Position numbers and translations under genes: made by a program. Shown piece after piece: positions 22,449 through 33,083 of a DNA stretch of 64,000 nt. The first letter of the stretch is position 1; each line of letters begins with the position of its first letter. This DNA is from Carex sylvatica (taxonomy: Eukaryota > Streptophyta > Magnoliopsida > Poales > Cyperaceae): contig CAXKVR010000036.1 of the NCBI GenBank assembly GCA_964058845.1, forward strand, positions 1-64,000. The letters are read 5' to 3'. The notes under the pieces are model-generated. The model saw nothing but the letters and a program-made list of their open reading frames with translations. It was not told the DNA's origin and did not search any database.

Positions 22449-22849
22449 GAATTAATTGGGATACCTTGGGTTTGGTGCAAATTATATACTTTATATCACA
22501 AATTCTTTTTTTTTTGTACTGAATTTGAATTTGTGTCTTATATTTGATTCTTTAATTGTATATTTCGATCTATCTAATGAATCAGCACTCAATACCAAAT
22601 TTAAAGAAACAGTACATCATTACCTAATTAAAAAAAATTGTGGCATTGAAACCATACTCTTGCTAAGTACTATTTCAAAATTTCAATTAAAAATAAAAGC
22701 AGGGTTATATGTGAAAAAAGACCATATCATTCGAAACAAAACATATGTTTTAAACTTGTAATGTAAGATTAATGTGAACAGGTGGAATTTCACAATAAGA
22801 AATTAGTAGAAAAAACAGTAAAAAAATATATATGACAAATATATTCAAA

Positions 22850-23176
22850 TTAATTCAATATATTAATGTGAACACAAATTATCTCTTGCACATCGAGATT
22901 TCTGGCTTGGATGTCCGGAAATACCACGAGTAACTGTCCATGCTTGTCCTCCAATATGTAGTATGCTTGGGAGTATGTGTTATACCGCATTCCTAGAAGG
23001 TTCTTGATTTCGCGACAAAGGATCTGCGCTTGGTTATCACCCTCAACGAATCTGATCCATGCCGATCTCTCTAGATATAACGCTACAGGTTTCAGTGAAA
23101 TATGTCCGGTTTTCCATGCCAGGAGGTAGACAATCTCATTATCCAGCCGAATATTGAGAAGATCATCTCGAGACAT
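22850..23176 (-). CDS. Hypothetical protein fragment, 108 codons
   Basis: ATG at 23176 to a stop at 22850. Unlike nearby AT-rich frames, the residue mix is protein-like, with charged and aromatic residues spread along it (LLAWKTGHISLKPVALYLE near residues 18-36, RSAWIRFVEGD, YYILEDKHGQLLVVFPD near 72-88). I do not recognise the family. It lies between duplicated blocks A and B, near other coding-like minus-strand stretches at 23441-23566 and 23826-24118, and may be the last exon of one broken or unrecognised gene. A chance frame is possible. No promoter or splice model is assured. Confidence 0.35.
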   Translation of the reverse strand: MSRDDLLNIRLDNEIVYLLAWKTGHISLKPVALYLERSAWIRFVEGDNQAQILCREIKNLLGMRYNTYSQAYYILEDKHGQLLVVFPDIQARNLDVQEIICVHINILN

Positions 23177-23430
23177 TTTAAATTATTGAGAAAATCCATC
23201 TATAGAATTGAATTTTTTTCAATTTTATCTAGGGAACTGAAAAAATTCGATTCCTTCTATGGAATTGAAAATTTTCCAATTCCATATATGAATTTTTTTT
23301 TTTTCAATTCCATCTATAGAATTGAATATTTTTCATTATTTCCATGGAATTAATGTTTTCATTATTTCTATGGAATTAATTTTTATTCATCATTTCTATG
23401 AAATTAAAATTTCTTTTCGATTCCTTTTAT
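23177..23430. repeat. Degenerate palindromic minisatellite
   Basis: Repeated variants of TCTATAGAATTGAA, TCTATGGAATTGAAAATTTT and TTCTATGGAATTAA in both orientations with a spacing of ~30-45 bases, separated by T-rich runs. It immediately precedes the minus-strand ATG at 23176. Confidence 0.5.
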
Positions 23431-23440
23431 GGATCAGAAT

Positions 23441-23566
23441 ATACGTCATAGGTGAGTTTGTGACTGGCGATTACCTCATATTTGTGACAGAGTTAGTGAC
23501 CGGCAGCAATGTATCATGGAACATGATACCGCCAGACTCCATGACAATATCAGTGTTTATCTTTCT
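23441..23566 (-). other. Possible exon remnant
   Basis: On the minus strand, codons from about 23558 read TDIVMESGGIMFHDTLLPV and end at ATGAG followed by GTAATC, a plausible 5' splice site. The stretch is less AT-rich than its surroundings. A Tourist-like MITE lies just upstream at 23571-23718. Joining it to the frames at 22850 and 23826 is speculative. Confidence 0.25.
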
Positions 23567-23570
23567 TTTA

Positions 23571-23718
23571 GGGCCCGTTTGACAGCTCAGTAGGGAATAG
23601 GAATGGGTATGGGTTTTGAAAATTTTGAACTGGATTTTACTGTTCACCGTGGGAACAAAAACTTCAGTCTGAGCAATTTTTTTTTCCCACAATGAACAGT
23701 AATATGCCAAACGGGCCC
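23571..23718. mobile_element. Tourist/PIF-Harbinger-like MITE
   Basis: 148 bp with terminal inverted repeats GGGCCCGTTTG and CAAACGGGCCC, flanked by TTA on both sides (23568-23570 and 23719-23721). Three-base TTA duplications are typical of PIF/Harbinger MITEs. No coding capacity. Confidence 0.8.
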
Positions 23719-23825
23719 TTAGTATCTTGTTTTTTTTTTATATATGATAATAAGAAGATATGACACAATTATTACCAAAATATGGTATTTATAATAACAA
23801 GTGTTTATAATAAATTATTAACTAT

Positions 23826-24118
23826 TTATATAAGAAGTTTATCAGTTCTAGTATTTTGTGAAACTTCCTCACAAACTTCAAATCCTAAAATCTTGAAATT
23901 TGGGGACATCTCAGTCAGCACATTTTTTAGCATTTTATTTTCAGACTCTGTCAAATTCTCAACATTTCTGATGAGATCAATCTGGTCCATCGCCATAAAT
24001 TTTATCTCTTGATATTTCAGCTCGTCATGTGCCACAAGTAGTTTTTCACAGACATAGTCTCTAGATATGTCCTCAATCTTTCGTGAGAACGAGTACTTAT
24101 GTGAGCTATTGCTAATAT
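23826..24118 (-). other. Coding-like minus-strand stretch
   Basis: Open from ~24118 to the stop at 23826, with an internal ATG at 24035. The peptide is rich in Glu, Lys, Asp and Leu with heptad-like spacing (YVCEKLLVAHDELKYQEIKF, then NVENLTESENKMLKNVL), suggesting a helical or coiled-coil region. Family not recognised. It may belong with the 22850 frame to a gene or captured gene fragment between blocks A and B. Confidence 0.3.
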
Positions 24119-24752
24119 CCTAGTTATAACATCTTGAAATCAAACCGCTTCCTTTTCTTATAATTATAACTAATATTCATAATTTTAATGTATTTTAAAT
24201 ATATTATTGATATCAATGATTGTCGTTTGTCAGTTCAAATTTAGATTTTGTTTCATTGAATCTTATAAAAAGTATAGGCTCGATAAATTTATAAAAATAT
24301 AACGTATTCGAAAAATCTTTTTCAAAAACAGTACATAAGCAACTTAAATAATTTAGAATTCGAATTTCAAATGACAAGTTGAAATGTGGACTTGTTCGCC
24401 ATCATGCCAAAATTAGAATTTCAAACGACAAGTTAATATATTGAACTTCATCTATAGGAATAAATTCATGTCATTATTCCAACATTTTTAAGTTCTGAGA
24501 TTAAAATTCAATGCAACATAGGCAACAACATCTCTTCATTTCCAAGTGAATTGAATAAGAAATTCGAACCTATCAAATTTACAGAATCACTTTTAGATCT
24601 GTGCTGAAATAATAACTAATTAAAGGTGCAGATCTAACCTGGCGCGATCAGTTACTTCAGCGGACATAAGGCAAAATGCATTTTTTTTAACCAGAGAATT
24701 GTCAATTGTGTGTGAATTTTATTATTTTTCAATAATTGTGTCATCCATTTGG

Positions 24753-25085
24753 GAATTTTCTTTATAAACCATAATTAAAAAAAAATTATGAAACCAACAT
24801 GATTACTTTTATTTTACAAAAACCGTAAGAATTAAAATGTCATTTCGGTCCTGAATTTTTTTTTTGATCAAAATAGCAATTTGGTCCCAGATATTTTTCT
24901 AATTTTTCAACATATTTTTTTTTTCAAAATATGTGAAAACGGCTGGGATCGAAATAGTAATTCGGTCCAAAAAAAAAGGGACCAAAATGGTATCTCGATT
25001 TTTATGATTTTTGTAAAAACAAAACAATCAAGTTAGTTTGTTGGTTGATAATTTTTTATTTATTTATTGTTTCTAAAAAAAATTC
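24753..25085. mobile_element. MULE-like foldback MITE, GAATTTT family, copy 1
   Basis: 333 bp with inverted ends GAATTTTCTTTATAAACC and its approximate complement ending AAAAAAAATTC. Flanked by the 9-bp duplication TCCATTTGG (24744-24752 and 25086-25094). A 9-bp duplication is the Mutator-superfamily signature. The interior has inverted 'TTTCGGTCC...GGACC(A/G)AAATG' stretches. Block A shows the unoccupied site. Confidence 0.85.
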
Positions 25086-25434
25086 TCCATTTGGCCTACT
25101 AAATTTGTCATCAAGCTGGTGGTGACATATTTATCTCCATTAATATTTTTGGAATTAAATCTAGATGTTGATGTTTGATGATTTTAAAGCCAACACGTCA
25201 AATGTTCAATAAAGTTACTTGGACAAGTTTGGAAACTTAATTTATATCTCAAATTCATTTATTTTTTTTTGTATTGAGTTTGGATCTTATATTTGATTCT
25301 TTAAATTGTATATTTGTTTAGATTATCTCTTTAATCATTTAATGAATAAAATCAGCACTCAATATCAAATTTAAAGAAATAATAATATATCATCACCTAA
25401 AAAAAATTGTGACATTGAAACCACACTCTTGCTA

Positions 25435-25764
25435 GAATTTTTTTTAAAACCATAAATAAAAAAATATTTTATCAAACCAACTTGACTGCTTTGATTTTTA
25501 CAGAAGTCATAAGAACTGAAATATCATTTCGGTCCGAATTTTTTTTGGACCGAAATGACATTTCAGTCCGAGGTGTTTTCACAAGTTTTACCATCATTTT
25601 TTATCGAAATATGTGAAATGCATCGGACTGAAATGACATTTTGGTCCAAAAAAAAAAAGTTTCGGACCCAAATGACATTTAGTTCTCATAATTTTGTAAA
25701 ATGCAAAGCAATCAAGTTGGTTTGATAAACTATTATTTTTTATTTATGGTTTTAAAAAAAATTC
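25435..25764. mobile_element. MULE-like foldback MITE, GAATTTT family, copy 2
   Basis: 330 bp, ends GAATTTTTTTTAAAACCATA and its complement, with a perfect 9-bp duplication CTCTTGCTA (25426-25434 and 25765-25773). The paralogous site in block A (~22656-22668) reads CTCTTGCTA once, confirming the insertion. Confidence 0.9.
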
Positions 25765-25895
25765 CTCTTGCTAAATACTATTTCAAAACTTCAATGACAA
25801 ATAAAAGCAGGGTCATATGTGAAAACAGACCATCAACACACAAAACAAAAACATGTGCTTGTAATGTAAGATGGTTAATTATACAATCAAACTAT

Positions 25896-26438
25896 CATAT
25901 CATTCAATTGTCAAACTGTTACCTTGACAAGTTACAGTAATTGGTACAGAAAATTAATTAATTACAACTAAATGAAGAGCACATTAAAGAACAGGGTCAT
26001 AGTTGCAAATGAACCCAATAATCAATAAACAAGGAAAGAAACAAAAATATTTAATACTCTCCTTGGTTGCATTGCATTTCCTCACCTTCCCCATCTCCTC
26101 TTGCAATTAATCCAATTTAATTTTCTCTTTTGCATCTGCTTCGTTTCCCATTTACTTCTCCACTCATTAAGGATCTCAACTTCCTCTCTCTCTCTGTAAC
26201 ACACAACTTGACGTTCATAATTTCTCTTTTCTCTCTGAACCAACCAAAACCATATCTCTGAGAAAGAGAGAGAGCAACCTAAAGATTCAAACTTTGTATA
26301 CAAGTTGCAAAATTTCAGATAAACTCAGTGAGCTCTCTCTCTCTCTCTGTGCATCATTTGTTTCTTTCTATACAGAAACCATGAATTCCACGAACTAAAA
26401 TCCATGTAAGTTTTAACCTTTTGCTTTCTTTCCAAATA
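25896..26438 (+). promoter_or_regulatory. Upstream region and CT-rich leader of the RING-H2 gene
   Basis: Pyrimidine-rich stretches with CTCTCT runs at ~26185-26200 and ~26332-26349 precede the ATG at 26439. Plant 5' leaders often carry CT microsatellites. I could not place a TATA box or transcription start with confidence. Confidence 0.35.
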
Positions 26439-27818
26439 ATGAATTGGGTATTGCATGAGAGCACTCTAATACCATCACCTCCTCCTCCTCCTATCTCTGA
26501 CCCTACAAATTTACAAAACAAAATAAGCCCAAGTATCCTCTTAATTATTCTGATTTTATCAATAATTTTCTTCATCTCTGGTCTCCTTCACCTCCTTGTA
26601 AGATACCTAATCAAACCGAGCACACGAGAACCGCAAGATTTGTTCGATAATTCTACTACAGCCTTTCAAGGCCAATTGCAACAGCTGTTCAACCTCCATG
26701 ACTCAGGTGTAGATCAATCTTTTATAGACACTCTCCCGGTTTTTCTCTACAAGGCCATAATCGGCATTAAAGACCCGTTTGATTGCGCGGTTTGCCTTTG
26801 TGAATTCAATCAAGACGACAAATTGCGGCTCTTGCCGAAGTGTAGCCATGCTTTTCATTTGGAATGCATTGATACATGGCTGTTGTCACACTCGACTTGC
26901 CCGCTTTGTCGAAGAAGCCTTTTAGACTACTCCAACAGCTGCTCTCCTCTGGTTTTTGTTTTGGAATCAGGCAGTGAGAGTTCAAGAGAAATTGGTACCA
27001 TTTCAGGTAGACGAGAGATTGCTCAAAATACCCATCCGGCAACTCTTGGGGACGACGAGTCGGGGATGGGTACCATTGATGGTTTGCAAAAGAGTACAGA
27101 GAATGATGAAACAAAGGAGGAGACTTGTGAAGCAAAAATTGTTCAAGTCAAACTTGGAAAGTTTAGAAGTGTGGAGACAAGTAGTGTGGCTTTGGGGGAA
27201 GGTAGTAGCAATGATACCGGTACCGGTACCAGTACCGAGAGCGGTACCAAAAAATTGGATCAGAGGAGGTGTTACTCCATGGGTACCTATGAGTATGTCA
27301 TGGAAGAACAGTCTTCGCTACGCGTCCCCATAAAACCACCCAAGAAAAAACCAGCAGTTAAGAGACCTGGTCACCGGGTCGCCATGTCAGAGTGCGATTG
27401 TCATTCGAGGAGAGAAGGTTTCAAAGGATTCGACCAAAACATGAAAATGAGCAACGGATCTAAAAATGCCGATACCGGTACAAAAATCAACAACAAGGAG
27501 AGCTTCTCCATTTCGAAAACATGGCTTAGAACAAAAGAGGGCTCAGTTCCTCCAGAGGCAAATCCAAGGCGCTCTTTATCGTTCCGATTGCCGATCGAGT
27601 TGAATTCAAAATTGAAAATTGGGAATAGTAGTAGTCCTTTGACAGAATCAGAATTCAATGTTTCGGTGTGGGACAAGAGCGGAAGCGCAGTCGATTGGGA
27701 TGTTGAATCGGCAAATTGTGAGAATAGCACGAATGCCATTTCTAGGGCTGACGAGGCGCCATCGTTTGCTAGGAGAACTCTGCTTTGGATCATGGGTAAC
27801 AGACATGAACAGAGGTGA
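26439..27818 (+). CDS. ATL-type RING-H2 E3 ubiquitin ligase
   Basis: Single-exon gene of 459 codons. The frame is open upstream to a TTG at 26421, but the first ATG is 26439 (MNWVLHE), which fits the start of ATL46/47/13-type proteins. Residues ~29-58 form a hydrophobic membrane segment (LLIILILSIIFFISGLLHLL). The GLD-like motif follows (LHDSGVDQSFIDTLPVF, ~86-102). The RING-H2 finger is at 116-157: C116, C119, C135, H137, H140, C143, C154, C157, with the Pro before the third Cys and the Trp after the sixth ligand usual for ATLs. The long C-terminal part is Ser/Lys-rich and low-complexity, and ends near ARRTLLWIMG, a tail seen in the ATL13/46/47 group. Expected role: membrane-anchored E3 that receives ubiquitin from an E2 through the RING. 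The substrate is unknown. All zinc ligands are intact. Confidence 0.93.
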   Translation: MNWVLHESTLIPSPPPPPISDPTNLQNKISPSILLIILILSIIFFISGLLHLLVRYLIKPSTREPQDLFDNSTTAFQGQLQQLFNLHDSGVDQSFIDTLPVFLYKAIIGIKDPFDCAVCLCEFNQDDKLRLLPKCSHAFHLECIDTWLLSHSTCPLCRRSLLDYSNSCSPLVFVLESGSESSREIGTISGRREIAQNTHPATLGDDESGMGTIDGLQKSTENDETKEETCEAKIVQVKLGKFRSVETSSVALGEGSSNDTGTGTSTESGTKKLDQRRCYSMGTYEYVMEEQSSLRVPIKPPKKKPAVKRPGHRVAMSECDCHSRREGFKGFDQNMKMSNGSKNADTGTKINNKESFSISKTWLRTKEGSVPPEANPRRSLSFRLPIELNSKLKIGNSSSPLTESEFNVSVWDKSGSAVDWDVESANCENSTNAISRADEAPSFARRTLLWIMGNRHEQR

Positions 27819-28427
27819 CCTGAGAAATGAGGAGGTTGCATTTTTTTTTCCTTTTTTGGTGTCCTTCAAATTTGTTTTTGGAAAGGTATTATTGGTTTAA
27901 TATGTATATGATTTAATTTAGTTTCTTGTGCTTTATTTGTTTGGAATTGGGAATGTGAGGATTTACCAGTAGGTATAAATATAGAAATTGCAAAGGGATA
28001 ATTTGTTTTTCAAACATGATCTACAAATTTCTTGTTGGTTCAGTTTAGTCTTAGATATGTTACATTTCTCTGTTTGCTTAATTTGTGGATTAGGAGGAAA
28101 CTTTCTTAAGGTATTAATAAAAAAAATGAAACTTAAAATACTTGTTTTCTTCAAATTTAAAGTATGATTTAAATGTTAAATATTGGATGCCATGTACTTT
28201 TGAAAGGTTAAAAGTTCTTGTTTGCTTTATCATGTTTATGGATTTAGGTCTATTTACATGCTACCTATTTGTTTGTGCTTGTCAATTTGCCTCCAATTAA
28301 GGTATCAAAAAGTATAAAAAAAAGAATTTTTTATTTTAAATGATTTTGCATTATTCTCTTCAATGCTCAAAAATATAAGTTTGATGCTCTCAATTACCAA
28401 AATCAAAAGAATTTTAAAAAAATAAAT
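27819..28427. other. 3' flank of the RING-H2 gene, no other gene
   Basis: AT-rich, including the presumed 3' untranslated region. No further structure recognised. Confidence 0.5.
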
Positions 28428-28660
28428 AGAATTAACTTTAATTATTTTAATAGAACTAGCATCATTGAGTTGATTTTTATAAAAAACAGCTCCATTGATC
28501 CTAGGATCAATGGGATCAATGGAGGAAGGAATAAGTAGAAATGACCAACACAGATTTCTTAGAACAAAATTTAAATTCTTCCTCCACCGATCTCCAGCTA
28601 CTTTTTTTATAAAAATCAAATCAATGGTGTTTGTTTTATTAAAATAATTAAGCTAATTCT
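28428..28660. mobile_element. Foldback MITE, ~233 bp
   Basis: Ends AGAATTAACTTTAATTATTT and AAATAATTAAGCTAATTCT are imperfect reverse complements extending ~60 bases each (also TTGATTTTTATAAAAAA against TTTTTTATAAAAATCAA). The centre has CCATTGATCC/GGATCAATGG. No clear target duplication. Confidence 0.6.
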
Positions 28661-29246
28661 ATTTTAAAAAAAATCAAAAGAACTCCCATGCAGACTTATT
28701 TTTTTACAAAAATATTTGCATGAATATTCTTTAAAAAAGGATGTAATATACTGTTCTAAATTGACAATTGAATTGACAGTGTCTCTGGATTTGGAGAACA
28801 TATACAGAATTTTATAAAACCGAATGCAACTGTTCAGCAAAACAAAAGAGGCAGGTTGTCAAAAAGTATTATTTTTTAAAACAAAAAAACACACAATTTG
28901 GGCTTTGGACTGTTCAGTTTGGAAAGATATGCAGAGAAAAACAAAACAAAATATAGATAAATATAGGCAAAACAAAATTGTCAGTACAAAAATCCTGTGA
29001 ATTCCTCGCTGAGCTAACTTTACTTGATACTTTTTCAGGAATGAAACCTCACATTTGTACTGGTACCAGATTTGAGTTACAAGCTCAGAAGAAAAGGTCA
29101 AATGAGAAAATACAACAGAAACAAGCTAAAATTTTCATAAATGTCTCTTTCAGTTGTTGCATGCTTTTCAGCAATGCTTGCGGCGTGACAGTTGTGTTAC
29201 CTTTCTTTTTTAATTTATTTTCTGATGTAAAATTAGGACTCACAAT
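28661..29246. other. Intergenic, no gene seen
   Basis: Unstructured AT-rich sequence; short frames lack motifs. Confidence 0.4.
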
Positions 29247-29485
29247 CATGATGACAAATAAATTATTCGGATTTGGTTCAGCGAGGTTAAAAATCCGTGA
29301 TTCGGAAATAATTTGGATATGATTCGAAATTATTCAGATCAGAGATCTCAGTCCCGCAAAAGAGCAAAAAAAAATGTTCTGAAAAAAATTTGGAAAAAAA
29401 TCGTAAATAATTTGTAAAATTTGGAAAAAATTTATAAAATTTACGAATTATTCGGGTAATTCGATCAAGCTGATTCTTGTGATTG
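29247..29485 (+). mobile_element. hAT-like MITE, CATAGTGACAA family, copy 3 (decayed)
   Basis: The left part matches the 13674 copy closely (GATGACAAATAAATTATTCG, CGTGATTCGGAAATAATT, GATCTCAGTCCCGCA). The right end is eroded near TTCTTGTGATTG and no target duplication is seen. Confidence 0.55.
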
Positions 29486-29866
29486 GCTTGGTTGAAGTCA
29501 GGCTGAGCTCGGCTCATTTTGGCATGAATCGAGTTCAAATTTGACCCAACTCGACTAATTGGTTAGTTTATGAGAGTAAATAATGATTTTATGAGAGTAT
29601 TAATTATTTTGGATGGTAAACCTAATATAAATTTTGTGGTGCCATATAAGGTGTATTTTTTCAAGTTGCAGTAATATTTTAAAATTGTTCAAATTTGAAA
29701 TGATAAATTGAATTGTTGATTTTAATTGTATACAGAGGCATAAATCTGTTGATAAAAAAAAGTGTGCAAGTTTTGAAATTTTTTGGTCCCAAACAATTAA
29801 ATGATCAAGTGCATAAATTTTAGTGTAATAATTGTTTGAGTATTCAATTTTGTACCAAACAAACAC

Positions 29867-30200
29867 TAGGGTGCGTTTGGATGCACTCAAGAATAGCGAG
29901 AATAGCTACTGTTGAGAATATCAAATAATAATAGTATGGTAAGAGAATAGTGTTAACTCAAGCTATTCGGAATAGCTAAAATGTTGTTTGGATGCACTCT
30001 TTGGAATAGAGCCGCTATTCTTTGGATGCATTATTTGCAACAAATGTTATTCCTACTTTTTGTTGGAACAACGAGAATAGCAAGAACAGTGCTATTCTCG
30101 CTGTTCCGAATAGCAATTGTATGTTTGAATGGATTCGAATAGCGCTATTCGGAATAACTAGCTATTCTTGCTATTCTCAATACATCCAAACGTACCCTAG
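29867..30200. mobile_element. MITE with TAGGGTGCGTTTGGATG ends
   Basis: ~334 bp. The left end TAGGGTGCGTTTGGATG and right end CATCCAAACGTACCCTA are inverted repeats. The interior is made of many GAATAGC/GCTATTC half-sites in both orientations. The superfamily is not clear because flanking duplications are not evident. Confidence 0.7.
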
Positions 30201-31712
30201 AAGTCTAGAACTATTTTTTTGTTTGCAAGCATCAGTTATAGAGAAAGATTGAAATCAGCGTTTGATATGGTTATTTGAAATTCTAATTTAAAATATTAAT
30301 GTGAACTGTAGAGGTTGTGGCGTCAAATTTTCTACTTATTTCAGAGATACAATTTGTGTTTTATTATTTGGTTTGTTATATCTACTGTCAGTTGAGTTCC
30401 AATCAGAGATATTAATAAGTGCATCATCACATGAAGACAAAAGCAATGTAAATTTAATATTTGCAACATTCAATATAAAAAGTGCAATTTAAATATAATT
30501 ATTGTTTATAATGTCCTCCAGAGAAAGATAAAAACTCTTTTATTAAAAGAAAGTAACAGAAACGAAGGGAAAGAGAAGAAGAATGTGGTCTGTTCACGTT
30601 GTAGTTCTGCTTCAGAGGAAAGTAATCGAAGAGGAAATGAGAGAAATGTACTACTATGGTGAGGATAAGCCGCTGTACAACTGTACATTCCAAAATTTGT
30701 AAGCCCAAATCGGAATGTAGATTTCACTGTAGCGAGGAGAACTGCGCTCGAGCTCTTCCTTTCCCTTCCTTTGAGCACTGTGTTTGTGAAACACAACCTT
30801 ATGAACTAGCTAGGTTGTTGTAAAGCAAATAAATGTTGAGTGTACTATTATTTGTTACTATTTTTTTTTTTAAGAAAATAACTATTTGCTAATCTTGAGA
30901 CTTTGAAATTAATAGAATTGCTTGGTTGTTAAACAGATTAGCTAGGAACTATTCAAGGAAATAATGTTCAATTTTTTTTTAAAAATAATTCACACTAAAA
31001 AGGATTTTATTTAACATAATTTAGACACGTGATCATATTATTGATGGACAAGCTGCGGATATATGAAAATTTTCATTTCCCTAAATTAAAATATTTGCAT
31101 TTTTTATTTATTTATTTTTGCACTTTTATAAAGACAAAGTAGGCTATCAGCAATGATATACAATTTCAAAGGTTATGGATTTAAATATACAAATAAGCAT
31201 GTTTATATAGGGAAAATAATTCTTCGTTAACAAATAATTCTTGTTAAATTTTCTTTAGGCTTTATAGAAGCTTAATTCTTCCAAACACCGTTTCTTTAGT
31301 GAGGATTGAGTTTTTCTCCTTTTACTCAATTTTAAACTTAAGACTTATTGCTTAATTTTTTGAGAAGTTAACCTACCTAATTTTTATAAGAAGACGATTC
31401 AAAATTCTAAAATTTTAAAATTAAATGTCAAAATAGAACTATGAGATGGGATTTATATTATTTATCTACATGCTCATATATAATTATCATTTTTTATTTA
31501 TTTTGGTTTTATATGAATCAATAAGTTGAAAAATCAACGTCCAAAATTTATCCGGATCAATGCATTTTTTCAAGTTCGTGATACTAATCAAAATAAAATT
31601 AAATTGTCGTAATATAATATTGACAATATCTAATGGTTTTATTTTGTTTAAAATTTTAAGTTATTATATTTATAAAAATAAAAATATATTGAAGACATAA
31701 AGCACTGAAGAC
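30201..31712. other. Intergenic; no supported gene
   Basis: Contains a less AT-rich island at 30540-30800 with overlapping minus-strand frames that I do not recognise. 31380-31705 resembles the inner arm of the foldback at 37365-37782 (ATGAATCAATAAGTTGAAAAA, then ATCTAATGGTTTTATTTTG) and is probably a decayed copy. Confidence 0.4.
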
Positions 31713-31877
31713 CAGTGTTGTAAAAAACGTCCGTTTAGACCGATTAATTTGCTGATTAGTCGTTGGCAGTGACTAAACTGTCATAAATTATTCTGACTAA
31801 TCGGTCAATTATTTCCGATTAATTGTTTGGCGGTACCCTATCCGTCCAACGACCACATACCGTTATTTACAACACTG
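31713..31877. mobile_element. 165-bp hAT-like MITE, copy 2
   Basis: Inverted-orientation sister of 17654-17818, same length, with ends CAGTGTTGTAAA and TTTACAACACTG. The flanks CTGAAGAC and ATAAAGAC match at 6 of 8 bases, so this is an older 8-bp duplication. It interrupts a decayed foldback element. Confidence 0.8.
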
Positions 31878-32099
31878 ATAAAGACATATGAACCTCTTTT
31901 TTCTTTAAAAAAAAATAGCCTTTGATCTTGTCAATTTTTTGCAGTAAATGTCATGTAAAGATTAGTGAAAAAGCACCTCAACAGTCTCAATTGAAAAACA
32001 CTATCAAAATAAAGTGCACTGAAAAATCTGGAATGATGAGAAGTTTGTCAAGTTGCCACTGTCGCACTCTTCATGTGAAAACAGACACAAAAAATAAAA

Positions 32100-33075
32100 G
32101 GGACAATCCACCGCTCTTTTAAAGGGGTTCAGATCCGCACTGTGTATAATGAAATTCCTATCGTCCGTTTTAATTTGACACAAATCTCAAAGCGAATTCT
32201 ATGTAATTCAAATAGACACTGCCGTGATTTTGATTAGACATTGAGTTCTTCTATCCCAAGTCCCAACGGTACAACGGGTCCGGATCCCTAAAGTAACACA
32301 ACTTTTGGGTTTTGGATCGAAATTGTCTGATTCAAATCCGTCGCTCGATAATGTCTCAAAATTTGAATTCGTTGCTCAGAATGTGTGCACTCCACTTTGG
32401 ATGGATTGTCGCGGATTCGAATCAAGCGGTTCAGATCTAAAATTCAAAAATTGAGTCACTTCACTGGATCTGAATTCTAGTACAACGGGATACACCGGTT
32501 AAAGATGAGAAGGTCTGTTTTTTTTTTATTTTGTTATAGCTTTGCAATTTTTTTTTTTCAGAAAGAGATGGAGGTCTATGTCTTTCAAATTCATGCTCAT
32601 GTTATTATAACAAATAAATTTCTATTTGAATTTTAAAGCATTACCTTCTACTTAGATAACATGAACCTTTTTCACGGTGCAAATGATGCATATATTAATT
32701 ATAACTTTTAAATTTTCCGAGCTCCAAAGGTAGATCAAAAAATTGATTTAGCAGCAATAAATAAATTTCAGTACAATCATATTTATACATCTCAATCTCA
32801 TACCAAAATGAACTTAAAAATCATGCATACCGAATTTTGGAAGGAGAGACAAAAAAATTTGAATTCATTATTAAAATTTTGATTTTTTTTTAAAACTCAT
32901 GTGAAAAGGGAATGATGGTAACTTTTTAGGTCAAATTAATCAAGGCTTTGAAATCCTCATCGCGTGCACACAAAATTTATACTTCATAAAATTGATCGAT
33001 TTTAAGGTTTATTATTTATATATCCTACTTTACTCCGATATATACTTTATATATGGTTTCGTATCCATATCATAT
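32100..33075. repeat. Dispersed repeat, copy A, left part
   Basis: Collinear with 57470-58260 (shared GGACAATCCACCGCTCTTTT, ATAATGA(A/G)ATT, CTTCTACTTAGATAA, CGAGCTCCAAAGGTA). It is cut near 33075 and resumes at ~37098, where the sequence matches the far side of copy B. The type of repeat is not known; no coding frame. Confidence 0.7.
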
Positions 33076-33083
33076 ATATAGAG

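Larger units (their letters stand above)
21290..22770. repeat. Duplicated block A
   Basis: Collinear with block B (about 24155-25895). Shared landmarks are GTCGTTTGTCAGTTCAAAT, GGAATAAATTCATGT, GCCAACACGTCAAATGTTCA and AAAGCAGGGT. Block A lacks both MULE-like MITEs of block B and so preserves their empty sites. It has its own insertion at 21785-22056 and a MITE fragment at 22369-22448. Confidence 0.75.
24155..25895. repeat. Duplicated block B
   Basis: Second copy of block A, interrupted by two MITEs (24753-25085 and 25435-25764). Without insertions each block is roughly 1.1 kb. I judge identity at roughly 85-90% by eye. No gene inside. Confidence 0.7.

Noticed and set aside
21290..25895. A single LTR retrotransposon with blocks A and B as LTRs
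   Set aside because: No TG...CA ends, primer site or polypurine tract at the block borders, and the interior shows no gag or pol motifs.
30499..30796. Minus-strand frames in a less AT-rich island
   Set aside because: Overlapping frames without recognisable motifs or splice support; noted only as an unexplained island.
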